Assembly (NCBI RefSeq): GCF_006912135.1
Contig: NZ_VIRS01000028.1
Span: 31,732-95,731, forward strand
Source of the DNA: Cryptosporangium phraense
GTDB taxonomy: Bacteria > Actinomycetota > Actinomycetes > Mycobacteriales > Cryptosporangiaceae
Direction of reading: 5' to 3'
Length of the DNA stretch: 64,000 nt
Positions 41,619-51,281 of this stretch are shown here, in pieces; positions within the stretch are counted from its first letter, which is position 1, and each line of letters opens with the position of its first letter. The translations under genes were made by a program, and so were the position numbers. The notes below the pieces were generated by a model. The model had not been told where the DNA came from and did no database searches. It saw only the letters and a program-made list of their open reading frames with translations.

Positions 41619-43715
41619 CTAAGAAAGACCCGGTATGAACTGCACGACGAGGTCGATGAGCTTGATGCCGATGAACGGCACGATCAGTCCGCCCAGGCCG
41701 TAGACCAGCAGGTTGCGCCGCAGCATCGACGAGGCCGAGGACGGGGTGTACCGCACCCCGCGCAGCGCCAGCGGGATCAGCGCGATGATCACCAGCGCGT
41801 TGAACACGACGGCCGAGACGATCGCCGACTCGGGCGAGTGCAGCCGCATGATGTTCAGCCCGTCCAGGCTGGGATAGGCGACCACGAACATCGCCGGGAT
41901 GATCGCGAAGTACTTGGCCACGTCGTTGGCGATCGAGAACGTGGTCAGCGCGCCCCGGGTGATCAGCAGCTGCTTGCCGATCTCGACGATCTCGATGAGC
42001 TTCGTCGGGTTCGAGTCGAGGTCCACCATGTTGCCGGCCTCCTTGGCGGCCGACGTCCCGGAGTTCATCGCCACGCCGACGTCCGCGGCGGCCAGCGCCG
42101 GGGCGTCGTTCGTGCCGTCCCCGGTCATCGCGACGAGCTTCCCGCCCTCCTGCTCGCGCTTGATGAGATTCATCTTGTCCTCGGGCGTGGCCTCGGCCAG
42201 GAAGTCGTCGACCCCGGCCTCGTCGGCGATCGCCTTCGCGGTGAGCGGGTTGTCGCCGGTGATCATCACGGTCCGGATGCCCATCCGGCGCAGCTCGTCG
42301 AACCGCTCCTTCATCCCGCTCTTGACGACGTCCTTGAGGTGGATGACGCCCAGCGCCCGGGCCGGCGCGCTCCCGTCCCGGGACGCGACGACCAGCGGCG
42401 TCCCACCGGCGGCGCTGATCCCGTCGACCACCGATCCGAGCTCGGCCGCGACCGAGCCTCCGTGGTCGCGGACCCAGCGGAGCACCGCCGACGCGGCCCC
42501 CTTCCGGACCACCCGGCCGTCGGCCAGGTCGACGCCGGACATCCGGGTCTCGGCCGTGAACGGCACGAACGTGGCACCCTCGACCGGCGCGGCCCGCAGC
42601 GCGTACTCCCGCTTGGCGAGGACGACGATCGAGCGCCCCTCGGGGGTCTCGTCGGCCAGGCTGGAGAGCTGCGCGGCCTCGGCCAGCTGCCCCGGCGACA
42701 CGTCGCCGACCGGCACGAACTCGGTCGCCTCCCGGTTGCCCAGCGTGATCGTCCCGGTCTTGTCGAGCAGCAGCGTGTTGACGTCGCCGGCGGCCTCGAC
42801 CGCGCGGCCGGACATCGCGAGCACGTTGCGCTGGACCAGCCGGTCCATGCCGGCGATGCCGATCGCCGAGAGCAGCGCGCCGATCGTCGTCGGTATCAGG
42901 CAGACGACGAGCGCGACCAGCACGATCAGCGGCTGCGACGCCCCGGCGAACGCGGCGAACGGCTGCAGGGTCGCCACCGCCAGCAGGAACACGATCGTGA
43001 GGCTGGCCAGCAGAATGTTCAGCGCGATCTCGTTCGGCGTCTTCTGCCGGGACGCGCCCTCGACGAGCGCGATCATCCGGTCGATGAAGCTCTCGCCGGG
43101 CTTGGCCGTGATCTGGACGACGATCCGGTCGGAGAGGACCCGGGTGCCGCCGGTCACCGCGCTGCGGTCGCCGCCGGACTCCCGGATCACCGGCGCGGAC
43201 TCACCGGTGATCGCCGACTCGTCGACGCTGGCCACGCCCTCGACGACGTCCCCGTCGCCCGGGATAACCTCACCGGCCACCACGACGACCAGGTCGCCGG
43301 GCAGCAGTGCGGTCGCGGCGACCTCCTCGGTCACCGCCCCGCCGGCGTCGGTCCGGTCGCCGACGACCCGCTGGGCCACGGTCTGCGTCTTCGTCCGGCG
43401 CAGGGTCTCGGCCTGGGCCTTACCCCGGCCCTCGGCGACGGCCTCGGCCAGGTTCGCGAAGACGACGGTCAGCCCGAGCCACACCGCGACGACGATCGAG
43501 AACACGCTCGGATCGAGCACCGCGAAGACCGTCGAGATCACCGAGCCGATCTCGACCACGAACATCACCGGCGTCCGCACCATGATCCGCGGGTCCAGCT
43601 TGCGCAGAGCGTCCGGAAAGGAAGTGAGCAGCAGTTTCGGGTCGAGCAGACCGCCGCCGACGCGGCGCGAGGTGGGTTGGACCTCCGCCGGAGGCGGAGA
43701 CAGAAGCGTGGTCAT
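41619..43715 (-). CDS. kdpB: Potassium-transporting P-type ATPase subunit KdpB
   Basis: This 698-residue catalytic subunit hydrolyses ATP to drive K+ uptake. It shows the phosphorylation motif [10 protein letters not shown], actuator loop TGESAPV, hinge [13 protein letters not shown] and the membrane motif DSNPTKLIE. The start ATG 43715 overlaps the kdpA stop by 4 bp, although the frame is open further upstream through kdpA. All catalytic residues are present. Confidence 0.97.
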   Translation of the reverse strand: MTTLLSPPPAEVQPTSRRVGGGLLDPKLLLTSFPDALRKLDPRIMVRTPVMFVVEIGSVISTVFAVLDPSVFSIVVAVWLGLTVVFANLAEAVAEGRGKAQAETLRRTKTQTVAQRVVGDRTDAGGAVTEEVAATALLPGDLVVVVAGEVIPGDGDVVEGVASVDESAITGESAPVIRESGGDRSAVTGGTRVLSDRIVVQITAKPGESFIDRMIALVEGASRQKTPNEIALNILLASLTIVFLLAVATLQPFAAFAGASQPLIVLVALVVCLIPTTIGALLSAIGIAGMDRLVQRNVLAMSGRAVEAAGDVNTLLLDKTGTITLGNREATEFVPVGDVSPGQLAEAAQLSSLADETPEGRSIVVLAKREYALRAAPVEGATFVPFTAETRMSGVDLADGRVVRKGAASAVLRWVRDHGGSVAAELGSVVDGISAAGGTPLVVASRDGSAPARALGVIHLKDVVKSGMKERFDELRRMGIRTVMITGDNPLTAKAIADEAGVDDFLAEATPEDKMNLIKREQEGGKLVAMTGDGTNDAPALAAADVGVAMNSGTSAAKEAGNMVDLDSNPTKLIEIVEIGKQLLITRGALTTFSIANDVAKYFAIIPAMFVVAYPSLDGLNIMRLHSPESAIVSAVVFNALVIIALIPLALRGVRYTPSSASSMLRRNLLVYGLGGLIVPFIGIKLIDLVVQFIPGLS

Positions 43716-45337
43716 GAGAGCCCCTCCGCGAGCGGGCCGAGAGAGAGTGCGGGGAAATAGGTGAGGCCGGTGACGATGAGGATCACGCCGACGAGCAGCC
43801 CGACGAAGAGCGTGCGGTGGGTCGGCAGCGTGCCCGCGGTCACCGGGACCGGCTGTTGCCGGGCCAGCGAACCGGCCAGCGCGAGGACGAAGATGATCGG
43901 CAGGAACCGGCCGACCAGCATCGCCAGTCCGATCGCGGTGTTGTAGAACGGCGTGTTCACCGACAGGCCGGCGAACGCGCTGCCGTTGTTGTTGCCGCCG
44001 GAGGCGAACGCGTACAGCACCTCGGAGAACCCGTGCGGCCCGTCGTTGAGCATCGAGCCTCGGGTCGACGCGAACGCCATCGCCAGCCCGGTCCCGACCA
44101 GCACCGCCATCGGCGTGGCCAGGATGTAGAGCGAGACGAGCTTGATCTCCCGGCTCTGGATCTTCTTGCCGAGGTACTCGGGGGTGCGCCCGACCATCAG
44201 CCCGGCGATGAACACGGCCAGGATCGCCATGATCAGGATCCCGTAGAGGCCGGAGCCGACGCCGCCCGGCGCGATCTCGCCGAGCAGCATGTTCAGCAGC
44301 ACGATGCCGCCGCCGAGCGCGGAGAACGAATCGTGGAACGAGTTCACCGCGCCGGTCGAGGTCCCGGTCGTGGCCGTGGCGAACAGCGCCGAGCCGGGGA
44401 TGCCGAAGCGGACCTCCTTGCCCTCCATCGCGCCCGGGAAGTGGGCCTCCAGCGCCCACACACCGGCCAGCGCCAGCGTGAAGATCGTCGTCATCACGCC
44501 GAGGATCGCCAGGCCCTGACGCCGGTCACCGACCAGCCGGCCGAACGTCCGGGTGATCGCGACCGGGATCAGCAGGAGCAGGAAGATCTCGAACCAGTTC
44601 GTGAACGCGTTCGGGTTCTCGAACGGGTGGGCCGAGTTCGCGTTGAAGAACCCGCCGCCGTTCGTGCCGAGCTCCTTGATCGCCTCCTGGGACGCGATCG
44701 GGCCGCCGGGCACCGCCTGGGTGCCGCCGGCCAGCGTCGTCACGTCGTGCGGGGACGCCAGGCTCTGCACCGCCCCGGCCGCGACCAGCACCAGCGTCGA
44801 GACGACGGCGATCGGCAGCAGGATGCGGAACGAGCTCCGGAACAGGTCGACCCAGAAGTTGCCGAGCCGGTCGGTGCCCTTCCGGGTGAACCCGCGGATC
44901 AGCGCGACCGCGACCGCCATCCCGACCGCGGCCGAGGCGAAGTTCTGCACGGCCAGCCCGGCCATCTGGACGAGGTGGCCCATCGTGGCCTCGCCCGAGT
45001 ACGCCTGCCAGTTCGTGTTCGAGACGAAGCTCGCCGCGGTGTTGAACGCCAGGGCCGGGTCGACGCCCGGGAACCCGAGCGCCAGCGGCAGGCTGCCCTG
45101 GACGCGTTGCAGCAGGTAGAGGGCCAGCACGCCGACCGCGGAGAACGCGAGCACGCTGCGCAGGTAGACCGGCCAGCGCTGGTCGGCGTCGGGGTCGACG
45201 CCGACCGCCCGGTACAGCAGCCGCTCGACCGCGAAGTGCCGGTCGGACGCGTACACCCGGGCCATGTAGTCGCCCAGGAACTTCCAGGCGAACCCCAGCG
45301 CGACGACGAGCGCCAGGACCTGCAGTGCGCCGGCCAT
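43712..45337 (-). CDS. kdpA: Potassium-transporting ATPase subunit KdpA
   Basis: This 541-residue channel-like subunit binds K+. The repeated selectivity-filter loops are visible: [52 protein letters not shown] and [11 protein letters not shown]. About ten helices are present. ATG 45337 overlaps the kdpF stop by one base (TGATG). It is third in a compact operon behind two mini-genes. Confidence 0.97.
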   Translation of the reverse strand: MAGALQVLALVVALGFAWKFLGDYMARVYASDRHFAVERLLYRAVGVDPDADQRWPVYLRSVLAFSAVGVLALYLLQRVQGSLPLALGFPGVDPALAFNTAASFVSNTNWQAYSGEATMGHLVQMAGLAVQNFASAAVGMAVAVALIRGFTRKGTDRLGNFWVDLFRSSFRILLPIAVVSTLVLVAAGAVQSLASPHDVTTLAGGTQAVPGGPIASQEAIKELGTNGGGFFNANSAHPFENPNAFTNWFEIFLLLLIPVAITRTFGRLVGDRRQGLAILGVMTTIFTLALAGVWALEAHFPGAMEGKEVRFGIPGSALFATATTGTSTGAVNSFHDSFSALGGGIVLLNMLLGEIAPGGVGSGLYGILIMAILAVFIAGLMVGRTPEYLGKKIQSREIKLVSLYILATPMAVLVGTGLAMAFASTRGSMLNDGPHGFSEVLYAFASGGNNNGSAFAGLSVNTPFYNTAIGLAMLVGRFLPIIFVLALAGSLARQQPVPVTAGTLPTHRTLFVGLLVGVILIVTGLTYFPALSLGPLAEGLS

Positions 45338-45426
45338 CAGAACCGCTCCGGCAGCACGAGCGCGACGAGCAGGTACCCGATCAGCAGCACCGACGCGACG
45401 AGCCCGACGACGTTCTCGGCGCTCAC
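45337..45426 (-). CDS. kdpF: KdpF, 29-residue subunit of the Kdp complex
   Basis: GTG 45426 opens a 29-codon frame that ends one base into kdpA. The product is a single membrane helix: [18 protein letters not shown] followed by VLPERF, a pattern shared by KdpF peptides. KdpF stabilises KdpABC lipids and assembly in E. coli. The start overlaps the stop of the upstream mini-ORF (GTGA). Confidence 0.85.
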   Translation of the reverse strand: MSAENVVGLVASVLLIGYLLVALVLPERF

Positions 45427-45506
45427 AGCCGCTCCACCCCTCGCGCGACGAGCGCCGCGAGCCCGAAGAACGCGACGGTGAGGGCCACAAAGGCCAGGTC
45501 AAGCAT
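45423..45506 (-). CDS. 27-residue membrane peptide ahead of kdpF
   Basis: ATG 45506 opens a 28-codon frame (stop included) encoding one helix: [20 protein letters not shown], then RGVERL. The stop overlaps the kdpF start by GTGA, so it is almost certainly translated as first gene of the kdp operon. I recall similar unnamed mini-ORFs before kdpF in other actinobacteria but cannot verify this here. A Kdp accessory subunit or a leader peptide are both possible. A plausible GGAG-like site (CTTGGAGTG) precedes it. Confidence 0.6.
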   Translation of the reverse strand: MLDLAFVALTVAFFGLAALVARGVERL

Positions 45507-45591
45507 GGCGAACACTCCAAGAGCGGTGGTTCGGGCATCGGCTTGATGCCCGCACCGAAAGTGAACGCCGCCCACATCGGGCCGCCGCTTT

Positions 45592-45641
45592 CCTTGACGC
45601 TCCCTTGACGCCCGCCGTCTCCGCCTTGACGGTTCCCTGAC
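45592..45641 (-). promoter_or_regulatory. Candidate KdpE operator: four direct repeats of GTCAAGG type
   Basis: Read leftward the sites are GTCAGGG (45641-45635), GTCAAGG (45630-45624), GTCAAGG (45609-45603) and GTCAAGG (45598-45592). They form two pairs, each with an 11-bp period, and adjacent sites in the two pairs are 21 bp apart. This one-turn and two-turn phasing is what tandem OmpR-type dimers need. The cluster lies about 86 bp upstream of the first kdp ORF. Confidence 0.65.
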
Positions 45642-45644
45642 ACG

Positions 45645-45679
45645 CAGAAGCCCGGCGCCACCTCGGCACCGGGCTTCTG
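45645..45679 (-). terminator. Terminator hairpin after the DUF3710 gene
   Basis: CAGAAGCCCGG pairs with CCGGGCTTCTG (11 bp, 13-nt loop) 9 bp after the DUF3710 stop. It separates that operon from the KdpE sites of the kdp operon, both leftward. Confidence 0.75.
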
Positions 45680-45688
45680 AACGACCGC

Positions 45689-46312
45689 CTACTCCTGGTT
45701 GGCCGCCTGCTCGACCACCTCGCGGGGCAGTTGCAACGGCAGCGGGTCGCGCACCGGCATCGCGTCGTCACCCCGGACGACGACCACCTGGCGCACCGAC
45801 TCGGTGAGCTGCGGGCCGGCGTCGGGGTCGGCCGCGGCCGCGCCGGTGAACGTCGCCCGCAGGAACCACCGGGGTCCGTCCACGCCCACGAACCGCAGCA
45901 GTTGCTTGCTGCCGTCCGGCACCTTCACCATCGCCCGCAGCTCGGGGCCGAACTCGCCGTGCTCGTGCTCGACGACACCGCCGTCGGCCCGGATGCCGGC
46001 CTCGAGCTCGTCGCGCACCTCGTCCCAGATGCCCTCGGTGCGCGGGGCCGCGAACGCGGCCAGCTCGAGTGCGCTGGTGCCGTCGGTCAGCACGACCGAG
46101 GCCACCTGGCCCTGCTGGTTGGCCTCGACCCGCAGCTCGACGTCCGTGAGCGTCGGGACCCGGAGTGCTCCCAGGTCGACGCGCTGGACGTCGTCAGCCG
46201 GGACCGTTTCGGCATCCCACGGACCGTTCCCGGAGTCCTGCTCGATCTCCACGGCCTCGAGCTCTTCCTCCCGGCCGTCCGCCGCGTGCCGGCCACGCCG
46301 ACGTCGAAACAC
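45689..46312 (-). CDS. DUF3710 family protein
   Basis: This 207-residue protein has a basic start (FRRRRGRH), an acidic stretch, and a C-terminal DUF3710 domain with LRVEANQQGQVASVVLTDG, GPELRAMVKV and RFVGVDGPRWFLRATFTG. The family is actinobacterial and commonly follows dut, as here (3 bp gap). No biochemical function is known to me. Confidence 0.9.
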   Translation of the reverse strand: MFRRRRGRHAADGREEELEAVEIEQDSGNGPWDAETVPADDVQRVDLGALRVPTLTDVELRVEANQQGQVASVVLTDGTSALELAAFAAPRTEGIWDEVRDELEAGIRADGGVVEHEHGEFGPELRAMVKVPDGSKQLLRFVGVDGPRWFLRATFTGAAAADPDAGPQLTESVRQVVVVRGDDAMPVRDPLPLQLPREVVEQAANQE

Positions 46313-46315
46313 CCC

Positions 46316-46783
46316 TTACTCCTCTCCTGCGGGCACCAGATCGCGGTGCCCTCCGGTCGAGCCGTGGCCGCCCGTTCCCCGGACCGATTCCGGCAGCGCG
46401 GACGCCACCCGGAACGCGGCCCGCTCGACGCGCTGCACCACGAGCTGAGCGATCCGGTCGCCTCGCGCGAGTGTCACGGTCTCGGTGGGATCGAGGTTGA
46501 TGAGGTTCACCTTGATCTCCCCCCGGTATCCAGCATCGACGGTACCGGGTGCGTTGACGATCGAGACCCCGAACCGCGCGGCCAGACCGGACCGCGGGTG
46601 GACGAACCCGGCGTAGCCCTCGGGCAGCGCGATGGCCACTCCGGTCGCCACGAGCGCGCGCTGGCCGGGAGCGAGCGTGACGTCCTCGGCGGTCACCAGA
46701 TCGGCACCGGCGTCGCCCGGGTGCGAGTAGGCCGGTGGGGGCAGATCGGGGTCGAGCAGCTGCACGAGCACTTCGACGGACAT
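46316..46783 (-). CDS. dut: dUTP diphosphatase
   Basis: dUTPase hydrolyses dUTP to dUMP and PPi, preventing uracil incorporation. The 155-residue product shows all five trimeric dUTPase motifs: [45 protein letters not shown] and the C-terminal P-loop-like [13 protein letters not shown] 46783 gives the usual length; the frame is open far upstream without homology. It precedes DUF3710 by 3 bp and is divergent from DUF3093. Confidence 0.97.
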   Translation of the reverse strand: MSVEVLVQLLDPDLPPPAYSHPGDAGADLVTAEDVTLAPGQRALVATGVAIALPEGYAGFVHPRSGLAARFGVSIVNAPGTVDAGYRGEIKVNLINLDPTETVTLARGDRIAQLVVQRVERAAFRVASALPESVRGTGGHGSTGGHRDLVPAGEE

Positions 46784-46849
46784 CAGGTTCCTCAGATCGT
46801 GGGCAGGGCCGTCGGCGACGATACCCAGCTCCCGCCCTAGGCTGGCGCT

Positions 46850-47338
46850 ATGCCAACCCGACCGGCCGTCGACACCCTGACCTACCGGGAGCGCTGGACC
46901 GTCCCGTGGTGGGGCTGGGTCGGCGCGGTAGCGGTCTGTCTGCTCCTCGCGGCCGAGATCCACCTCGGGTACAGCGGGGTCCGCTCCTGGCTCCCCTACG
47001 TCGTTCTGGTGCCGTTGGCCGTGGTCAGCGTCGGGGCGCTGAGCCGGATCACGGTCTCGGTCGACGACGACGAGCTGCGCGTCGACGACGCCCACATCCC
47101 CCGGCGGTTCCTGCTCGCCGCCGAGGCCCTGGACGCCGAGGCCCGGCGCGAGGCACTCGGCCCCGAGCTCGACCCGGTCGCGTTCGTCGTCCACCGGCCG
47201 TGGGTGCGCGGCACCGTCCGGGTCTATCTGGACGACCCGGACGACCCGACGCCGTACTGGATCTTCTCGTCCCGGCGGCCGGAGAAGCTGCTGGCCGCCC
47301 TCGACCTGCCGCTCCCGGCGCCCGAAGAGGCGGCTTAG
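46850..47338 (+). CDS. DUF3093 membrane protein
   Basis: This 162-residue product has two N-terminal helices (about 20-37 and 48-65). The family core [19 protein letters not shown] and [20 protein letters not shown] precedes [16 protein letters not shown]3093 genes sit opposite dut in actinobacteria, matching this layout. Function is unknown. Its stop overlaps the convergent hypothetical gene by 4 bp. Confidence 0.9.
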   Translation: MPTRPAVDTLTYRERWTVPWWGWVGAVAVCLLLAAEIHLGYSGVRSWLPYVVLVPLAVVSVGALSRITVSVDDDELRVDDAHIPRRFLLAAEALDAEARREALGPELDPVAFVVHRPWVRGTVRVYLDDPDDPTPYWIFSSRRPEKLLAALDLPLPAPEEAA

Positions 47339-48144
47339 CGCAGCGCTTTGCGGGCCTGTTTGCGCAGGTCCTCGCGCACTTCGTCGCCGAGCTTGCGGGT
47401 GGCCCGGCGGTTGAGCTCGGCGCCGATGGCCGCGCCGGTCAGCAGCGGGCCTAGCGTCGTCAGATTGCGTCCCATCCGGCGCAGCAGCCGGTCGCGCAGC
47501 TCCTTGCGCAGACCCGCACCGAGCACGGTGGAGAACCCGCGTCCGGCCTGCAGCAGCGTGACGCCACGGCGGCGGGCCCAGGCGGTCAGCAGCGCGCTGG
47601 CCCGCTCGCTGGCCGATCCCTGCACCGGGACGCCGTAGACCTCGTGCAGCTCGGCCAGCATCTTGACCTCGACCGCGACGACCGCGGCAGTCTCGACGGT
47701 GAGCAGCACCGGCGTCGAGAGCAGGGCCGGCGGCGCGGTCCACTCGACCGCCGCCACGCTGCCACCGGCGGCGCCGATGCCGGCCGTGGTGCGGGAGGCG
47801 TTGCGGATGATCGCGTCGGCGAGATCCTCACCGGACTTGCCGTCGTAGTGGCGGCGCAGCGTGTCCAGGTCGCGAATGGCCAGGTGGGGCACGGCGGCGA
47901 TCACGAGATCGGCGCCCCAGTTGGCGGCGGCGCGAGGGCCGCGGAACGCGCGTCCGGCGCTCTTGCCGAGGCCGGTCACCGCGCGGCCGAGCAACTTCCG
48001 GCGGTCGGCGGGCTCGAGGTCCGAGTCGGCCAGTCCGGCCAGCGCGTCGGCGGTCTGGGGAGAGACGCTGCCGGTCGTGTCCGCATCGGTCTCGACGGAC
48101 GACGCCGGGTCAGCAGGCTTGTTGTTCTCTTGCGGTGTGGTCAT
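47335..48144 (-). CDS. Hypothetical membrane-associated protein, EcsC-like helices
   Basis: This 269-residue product is mostly helical. A Thr/Ser/Asp-rich N-terminus of about 40 residues is followed by two hydrophobic stretches ([17 protein letters not shown] and [20 protein letters not shown]) and a basic C-terminus ([20 protein letters not shown]). The middle resembles EcsC-type proteins, but the match is impressionistic. It lies in a conserved dut-sigA neighbourhood, alone on its strand. No catalytic motif is seen. Confidence 0.65.
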   Translation of the reverse strand: MTTPQENNKPADPASSVETDADTTGSVSPQTADALAGLADSDLEPADRRKLLGRAVTGLGKSAGRAFRGPRAAANWGADLVIAAVPHLAIRDLDTLRRHYDGKSGEDLADAIIRNASRTTAGIGAAGGSVAAVEWTAPPALLSTPVLLTVETAAVVAVEVKMLAELHEVYGVPVQGSASERASALLTAWARRRGVTLLQAGRGFSTVLGAGLRKELRDRLLRRMGRNLTTLGPLLTGAAIGAELNRRATRKLGDEVREDLRKQARKALR

Positions 48145-48240
48145 GGCGGCGATCCCTCGGGGTGAGCGGGGCGAGTGCCGGCGCGGTACCGACGATTGTC
48201 GGATACCCGCGCCAGTGGCACCGTCCTTGCTCTACCCCGA

Positions 48241-48275
48241 ACGGTCGGGGGACTACCCCCCGGATCCCCGACCGT
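48241..48275 (-). terminator. Terminator hairpin after the DUF4193 gene
   Basis: ACGGTCGGGG pairs with CCCCGACCGT (10 bp, 15-nt loop), 28 bp beyond the DUF4193 stop in the leftward direction. It separates that gene from the next leftward gene. Confidence 0.7.
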
Positions 48276-48303
48276 CCCATGTTCTCTGCGACCCGCCGAG
48301 GGG

Positions 48304-48606
48304 TCAGGCCGCGCATTCGGTGCAGACGTACTGGCCGTTCTTCTCTTCGGCCAGCTGGCTGCGGTGGTGGACGAGGAAGCACTGCGAACAGCGGAACTCG
48401 TCGTTCTGCATCGGCAGAACCTTGACCGTGAGCTCCTCGCCGGACAGGTCAGCGCCCGGCAGTTCGAAACCCTCGGCAACCTCAGCCTCGTCGACGTCCA
48501 CACTGCCGGACTGCGAATCGGTCCGGCGTGCCTTCAGCTCCTCGAGGCTGTCCTCGCCGATCTCCGATTCCTCGGTTCGACGTGGCGCGTCGTAGTCGGT
48601 GGCCAT
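48304..48606 (-). CDS. DUF4193 zinc-ribbon-like small protein
   Basis: This 100-residue acidic protein begins MATDYDAPRRTEESEIGEDS and ends with a CSQCFLVHHRSQLAEEKNGQ segment and VCTECAA. The two CxxC pairs (about 36 residues apart including the loop) suggest a zinc ribbon. DUF4193 is widespread and highly conserved in actinobacteria near sigA. Its role is not established to my knowledge. It is monocistronic with its own terminator. Confidence 0.9.
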   Translation of the reverse strand: MATDYDAPRRTEESEIGEDSLEELKARRTDSQSGSVDVDEAEVAEGFELPGADLSGEELTVKVLPMQNDEFRCSQCFLVHHRSQLAEEKNGQYVCTECAA

Positions 48607-48761
48607 CGTGTCCTCTTCTTTCGTTCTGGTTGACAGCCCGGATCACGCCGTCAACGGCCAGGCTCCCCGGCCAGGTAGGAAACCCGTTCGACCCGGCGAG
48701 CGCGGAACCTTACCGTTTCCAGCGCCCCTAATACGCACAGCCCACCGGATGTGTTCCCGAT

Positions 48762-49889
48762 GTGATCGAGGTGACACCGATGCCCGTCTTTCCTGCACCG
48801 GCACCTGCCGGTCTCGTCGCTTCCATCGGAGGACGGCGCAGCCGGGCCCGTCTCCGCCGCCTCGGATGGTCGGACGAATGGGACGCACGGTACCGGATGG
48901 CTACGGCAACTGGCAGATCCCCCACGACGCCGGATTCCCGGGTCGCGGATGGGCACCTTACCCAATGGATCGGCGAAATCGGGGGCACCGGACCTCGCCG
49001 TTCACCAGGCGGGACGCCGACCGTACGCGGATACGCCGAACCGCCGTACCGGAAGTGGCCGGGAGTGACTCCTGTGCCGGGCCGGGTCGCCGGGATCGAC
49101 GACTCCGGGTGCCGCTGTCTGACCGCGGCCGGGCCGGTGCTCGCGCTGCCGGGCCCCGACGTCGTCCCGGTCGTCGGGGATTGGGGCCTGCTGACCGGTG
49201 ACGACCTGGTCGCGGTGCTGCCGCGGGCGTCCGCGGTCCGGCACGGCCGCGGTCCGGACGACGTCCGCGGGGAGGTGCTGGCGGCCAACGCCGACGTCGT
49301 GCTGGTCGTGGTCGCGTTCGCCGACGGGCTGACGCCCGAGCCGATCGAGCGGCTGCTCGGACTGGCCGCGGCGAGCGGCGCGGCTCCGGTGCTGGTGCTC
49401 AGCCAGGTCGACCGGGCCCCGGACGGTCCGCGGTTGCGGTCCGTGCTCGCCGATCTGGCCGTGCTCGCCGAGGGCTGTCCGGGCACCCCGGTCGTCGGCG
49501 TCAGCACCGTGCCGGGCCACCCGGGCGAGGCCGGTCTGGCCCGCCTACGGCGGCTGCTCCCGGTCGCGACGACCGCGGCGGTCATCGGTGCACCCGGGGC
49601 CGGAAAGACCACGCTGGTGGACGTCCTGGGAGGCCGGAATATCGAGGCCGGGCATCCGGACGGCGGGCGTGCGGGAGCCGGACACCCGGGCGGCGGGCGT
49701 CCCGGCGGGGGGCTGGTGCCGCTGCCGGGTGGGGGCGTTCTGCTGGACACCCCGGGGTGCCCGGCGGGCGGGCCGGGCGGTGGCGCCGACTGGCTGGCCG
49801 AGCGTTACCTGATCCGGTCGCGGGCGGCGTCCCGGGCCCGGTGGCGGGCCGGTCCGCGGGGCCGCCGGGGCCTGGCCGGCGGCGCCTGA
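48762..49889 (+). CDS. Degenerate RsgA-like circularly permuted GTPase
   Basis: This 375-residue protein matches the RsgA (ribosome small-subunit GTPase) layout: an N-terminal region with DARYRMATATGR, an OB-like section (GDWGLLTGDDLVAVLPR), then permuted G motifs. G4 reads LSQVDRA instead of TKxD/SKxD. G1 is GAPGAGKTTLVD. G3 is LLDTPG. The C-terminal zinc-binding CxxC-H-C domain expected after DTPG is replaced by an Arg/Ala/Gly tail. A Gly/His/Pro-rich repeat (AGHPDGG, AGHPGGG) sits between G1 and G3. It may be a diverged paralogue with weak GTPase activity. ATG 48780 is an alternative start. Confidence 0.65.
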   Translation: MIEVTPMPVFPAPAPAGLVASIGGRRSRARLRRLGWSDEWDARYRMATATGRSPTTPDSRVADGHLTQWIGEIGGTGPRRSPGGTPTVRGYAEPPYRKWPGVTPVPGRVAGIDDSGCRCLTAAGPVLALPGPDVVPVVGDWGLLTGDDLVAVLPRASAVRHGRGPDDVRGEVLAANADVVLVVVAFADGLTPEPIERLLGLAAASGAAPVLVLSQVDRAPDGPRLRSVLADLAVLAEGCPGTPVVGVSTVPGHPGEAGLARLRRLLPVATTAAVIGAPGAGKTTLVDVLGGRNIEAGHPDGGRAGAGHPGGGRPGGGLVPLPGGGVLLDTPGCPAGGPGGGADWLAERYLIRSRAASRARWRAGPRGRRGLAGGA

Positions 49890-49932
49890 CCGAGTTACCG
49901 GCCACCACCCCGTTCCCGGGTGATCACCCGAG

Positions 49933-50487
49933 ATGACCCGGGACGCTACAGTCTCGACCCATGACGACCGGGGTGGTGGGGCGGTGAGCCTGGCGCGAGT
50001 CAGGGCGCTGACGGTAATCGGGGTATTGGCGCTGGTCGCCGTCATCACAGTGGTGTGGGCGATCGTCACCGACGACCAGACCGGAACGACAGCGGCCGGG
50101 TGTAACACCGTTTCGACGAAGATCCCCGAGCCGAAGCAGGTCAAGGTCCGGGTCTACAACGGTACGGACGAGGCCGGGCTGGCGCAGAAGGTCCAGAAGG
50201 CGCTGAAGCAGCGCGGGTTCCAGGTGATCGCGGTGGGCAACGACCCGCAGGGCGAGCCGGTCACCCAGACCGCGCAGATCCGCTACGGGCCCACCGGCGC
50301 CGGCGCCGCCCAGCTGCTCCAGGCGACGGTCCAGGGCAGCGTCATCGTCGACGACGCCCGGGAAGACAACTCCGTGGACGTGGTGCTGGGCATCGCGTAC
50401 AAGGACCTGACCAAGGCCGAGGACATCCCGGCCGCCCTGGAGAGCCTGGAACCCCTCCAGCCGTCGGCCAGCCCGGGGGTCTGCTAA
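49933..50487 (+). CDS. cei: Cei-like envelope protein with LytR_C domain
   Basis: This 184-residue protein has one membrane helix (about 25-46) and an extracytoplasmic LytR C-terminal domain: VKVRVYNGTDEAGLAQKVQK, then RGFQVIAVGND and QIRYGPTGAGAAQLL. Its position next to suhB and near sigA matches Cei (Rv2700), a cell-envelope integrity protein of mycobacteria. ATG 49933 is used; GTG 49984 just before the helix is possible. The 3' end overlaps the convergent phosphatase gene by 4 bp. Confidence 0.82.
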   Translation: MTRDATVSTHDDRGGGAVSLARVRALTVIGVLALVAVITVVWAIVTDDQTGTTAAGCNTVSTKIPEPKQVKVRVYNGTDEAGLAQKVQKALKQRGFQVIAVGNDPQGEPVTQTAQIRYGPTGAGAAQLLQATVQGSVIVDDAREDNSVDVVLGIAYKDLTKAEDIPAALESLEPLQPSASPGVC

Positions 50488-51281
50488 CCGGCCAGCAGAT
50501 CGTGGAGCTCGCCGTGGATGGACGGCGGGGCGACCAGCGTCATGCCGGGGCCGGCGGGTTCGCCGCGCAGGCCGGTGACGAGCAGCCCCGCCTCCTCGGC
50601 GACCAGGCCGCCGGCCGCGCTGTCCCAGGCGTTCAGGCCCTGCTCGTAGAACGCGTCGAGCCGTCCCTCGGCGACCGCGCACAGGTCGAGGGCGGCCGAC
50701 CCGATCCGGCGGATGTCCCGGATCCGCGGCAGCAACCGCACCAGCACCTCGGCCTGCCGCCGACGCCGTTCGGCGGCGTAGCCGAACCCGGTGCCGATCA
50801 GCGCCCGGCCGAGGTCCGTGACGCCCGACCCGCTCAGGCGTTTCCCGTCCCGCCAGGCCCCACCGCCCCGGACGGCCGTCCATTCCTCACCGGTCACGAC
50901 GTTGCGCACGACCCCGGCGACCACGGTTCCGTCGACCTCGGCGGCCAGCGAGACCCCGTAGGCCGGAATTCCGTAGACGAAATTGACCGTCCCGTCGATC
51001 GGGTCGAGCAGCCAGCGCACCGCATCGGGATCGGCCTTTTCTCCGACCGGGCGGAAGCCGCCTTCCTCGCCCAGCACCAGATCGCCCGGCCGCGCCGCCG
51101 CCAGGCCTTCCACGACCAGCCGCTCGGCCGCCCGGTCGGCCTCGGTGACCGGGTCGGTCGGCGTCGATTTGGTCTCGATCGACGTCACCGCGGCCGCGCG
51201 CATTTCGCCGACCAGAGTGGCCGCGCGGCGCACCGATTCGACGGCGAGACTCAGCAGTTCGGTTGATTCGGGTGTCGCCAT
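50484..51281 (-). CDS. suhB: Inositol monophosphatase family protein
   Basis: This 265-residue metal-dependent phosphatase shows the family motifs TDPVTEADRAAE, LGEEGG, LDPIDGTVNF and the C-terminal AWDSAAGGLVAEEAG. It probably dephosphorylates inositol-1-phosphate; related sugar phosphates or PAP are possible. ATG 51281 is chosen because of the GAGGAG site before it; the frame stays open upstream. In M. tuberculosis the equivalent gene is suhB beside cei and close to sigA. Confidence 0.9.
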   Translation of the reverse strand: MATPESTELLSLAVESVRRAATLVGEMRAAAVTSIETKSTPTDPVTEADRAAERLVVEGLAAARPGDLVLGEEGGFRPVGEKADPDAVRWLLDPIDGTVNFVYGIPAYGVSLAAEVDGTVVAGVVRNVVTGEEWTAVRGGGAWRDGKRLSGSGVTDLGRALIGTGFGYAAERRRRQAEVLVRLLPRIRDIRRIGSAALDLCAVAEGRLDAFYEQGLNAWDSAAGGLVAEEAGLLVTGLRGEPAGPGMTLVAPPSIHGELHDLLAG

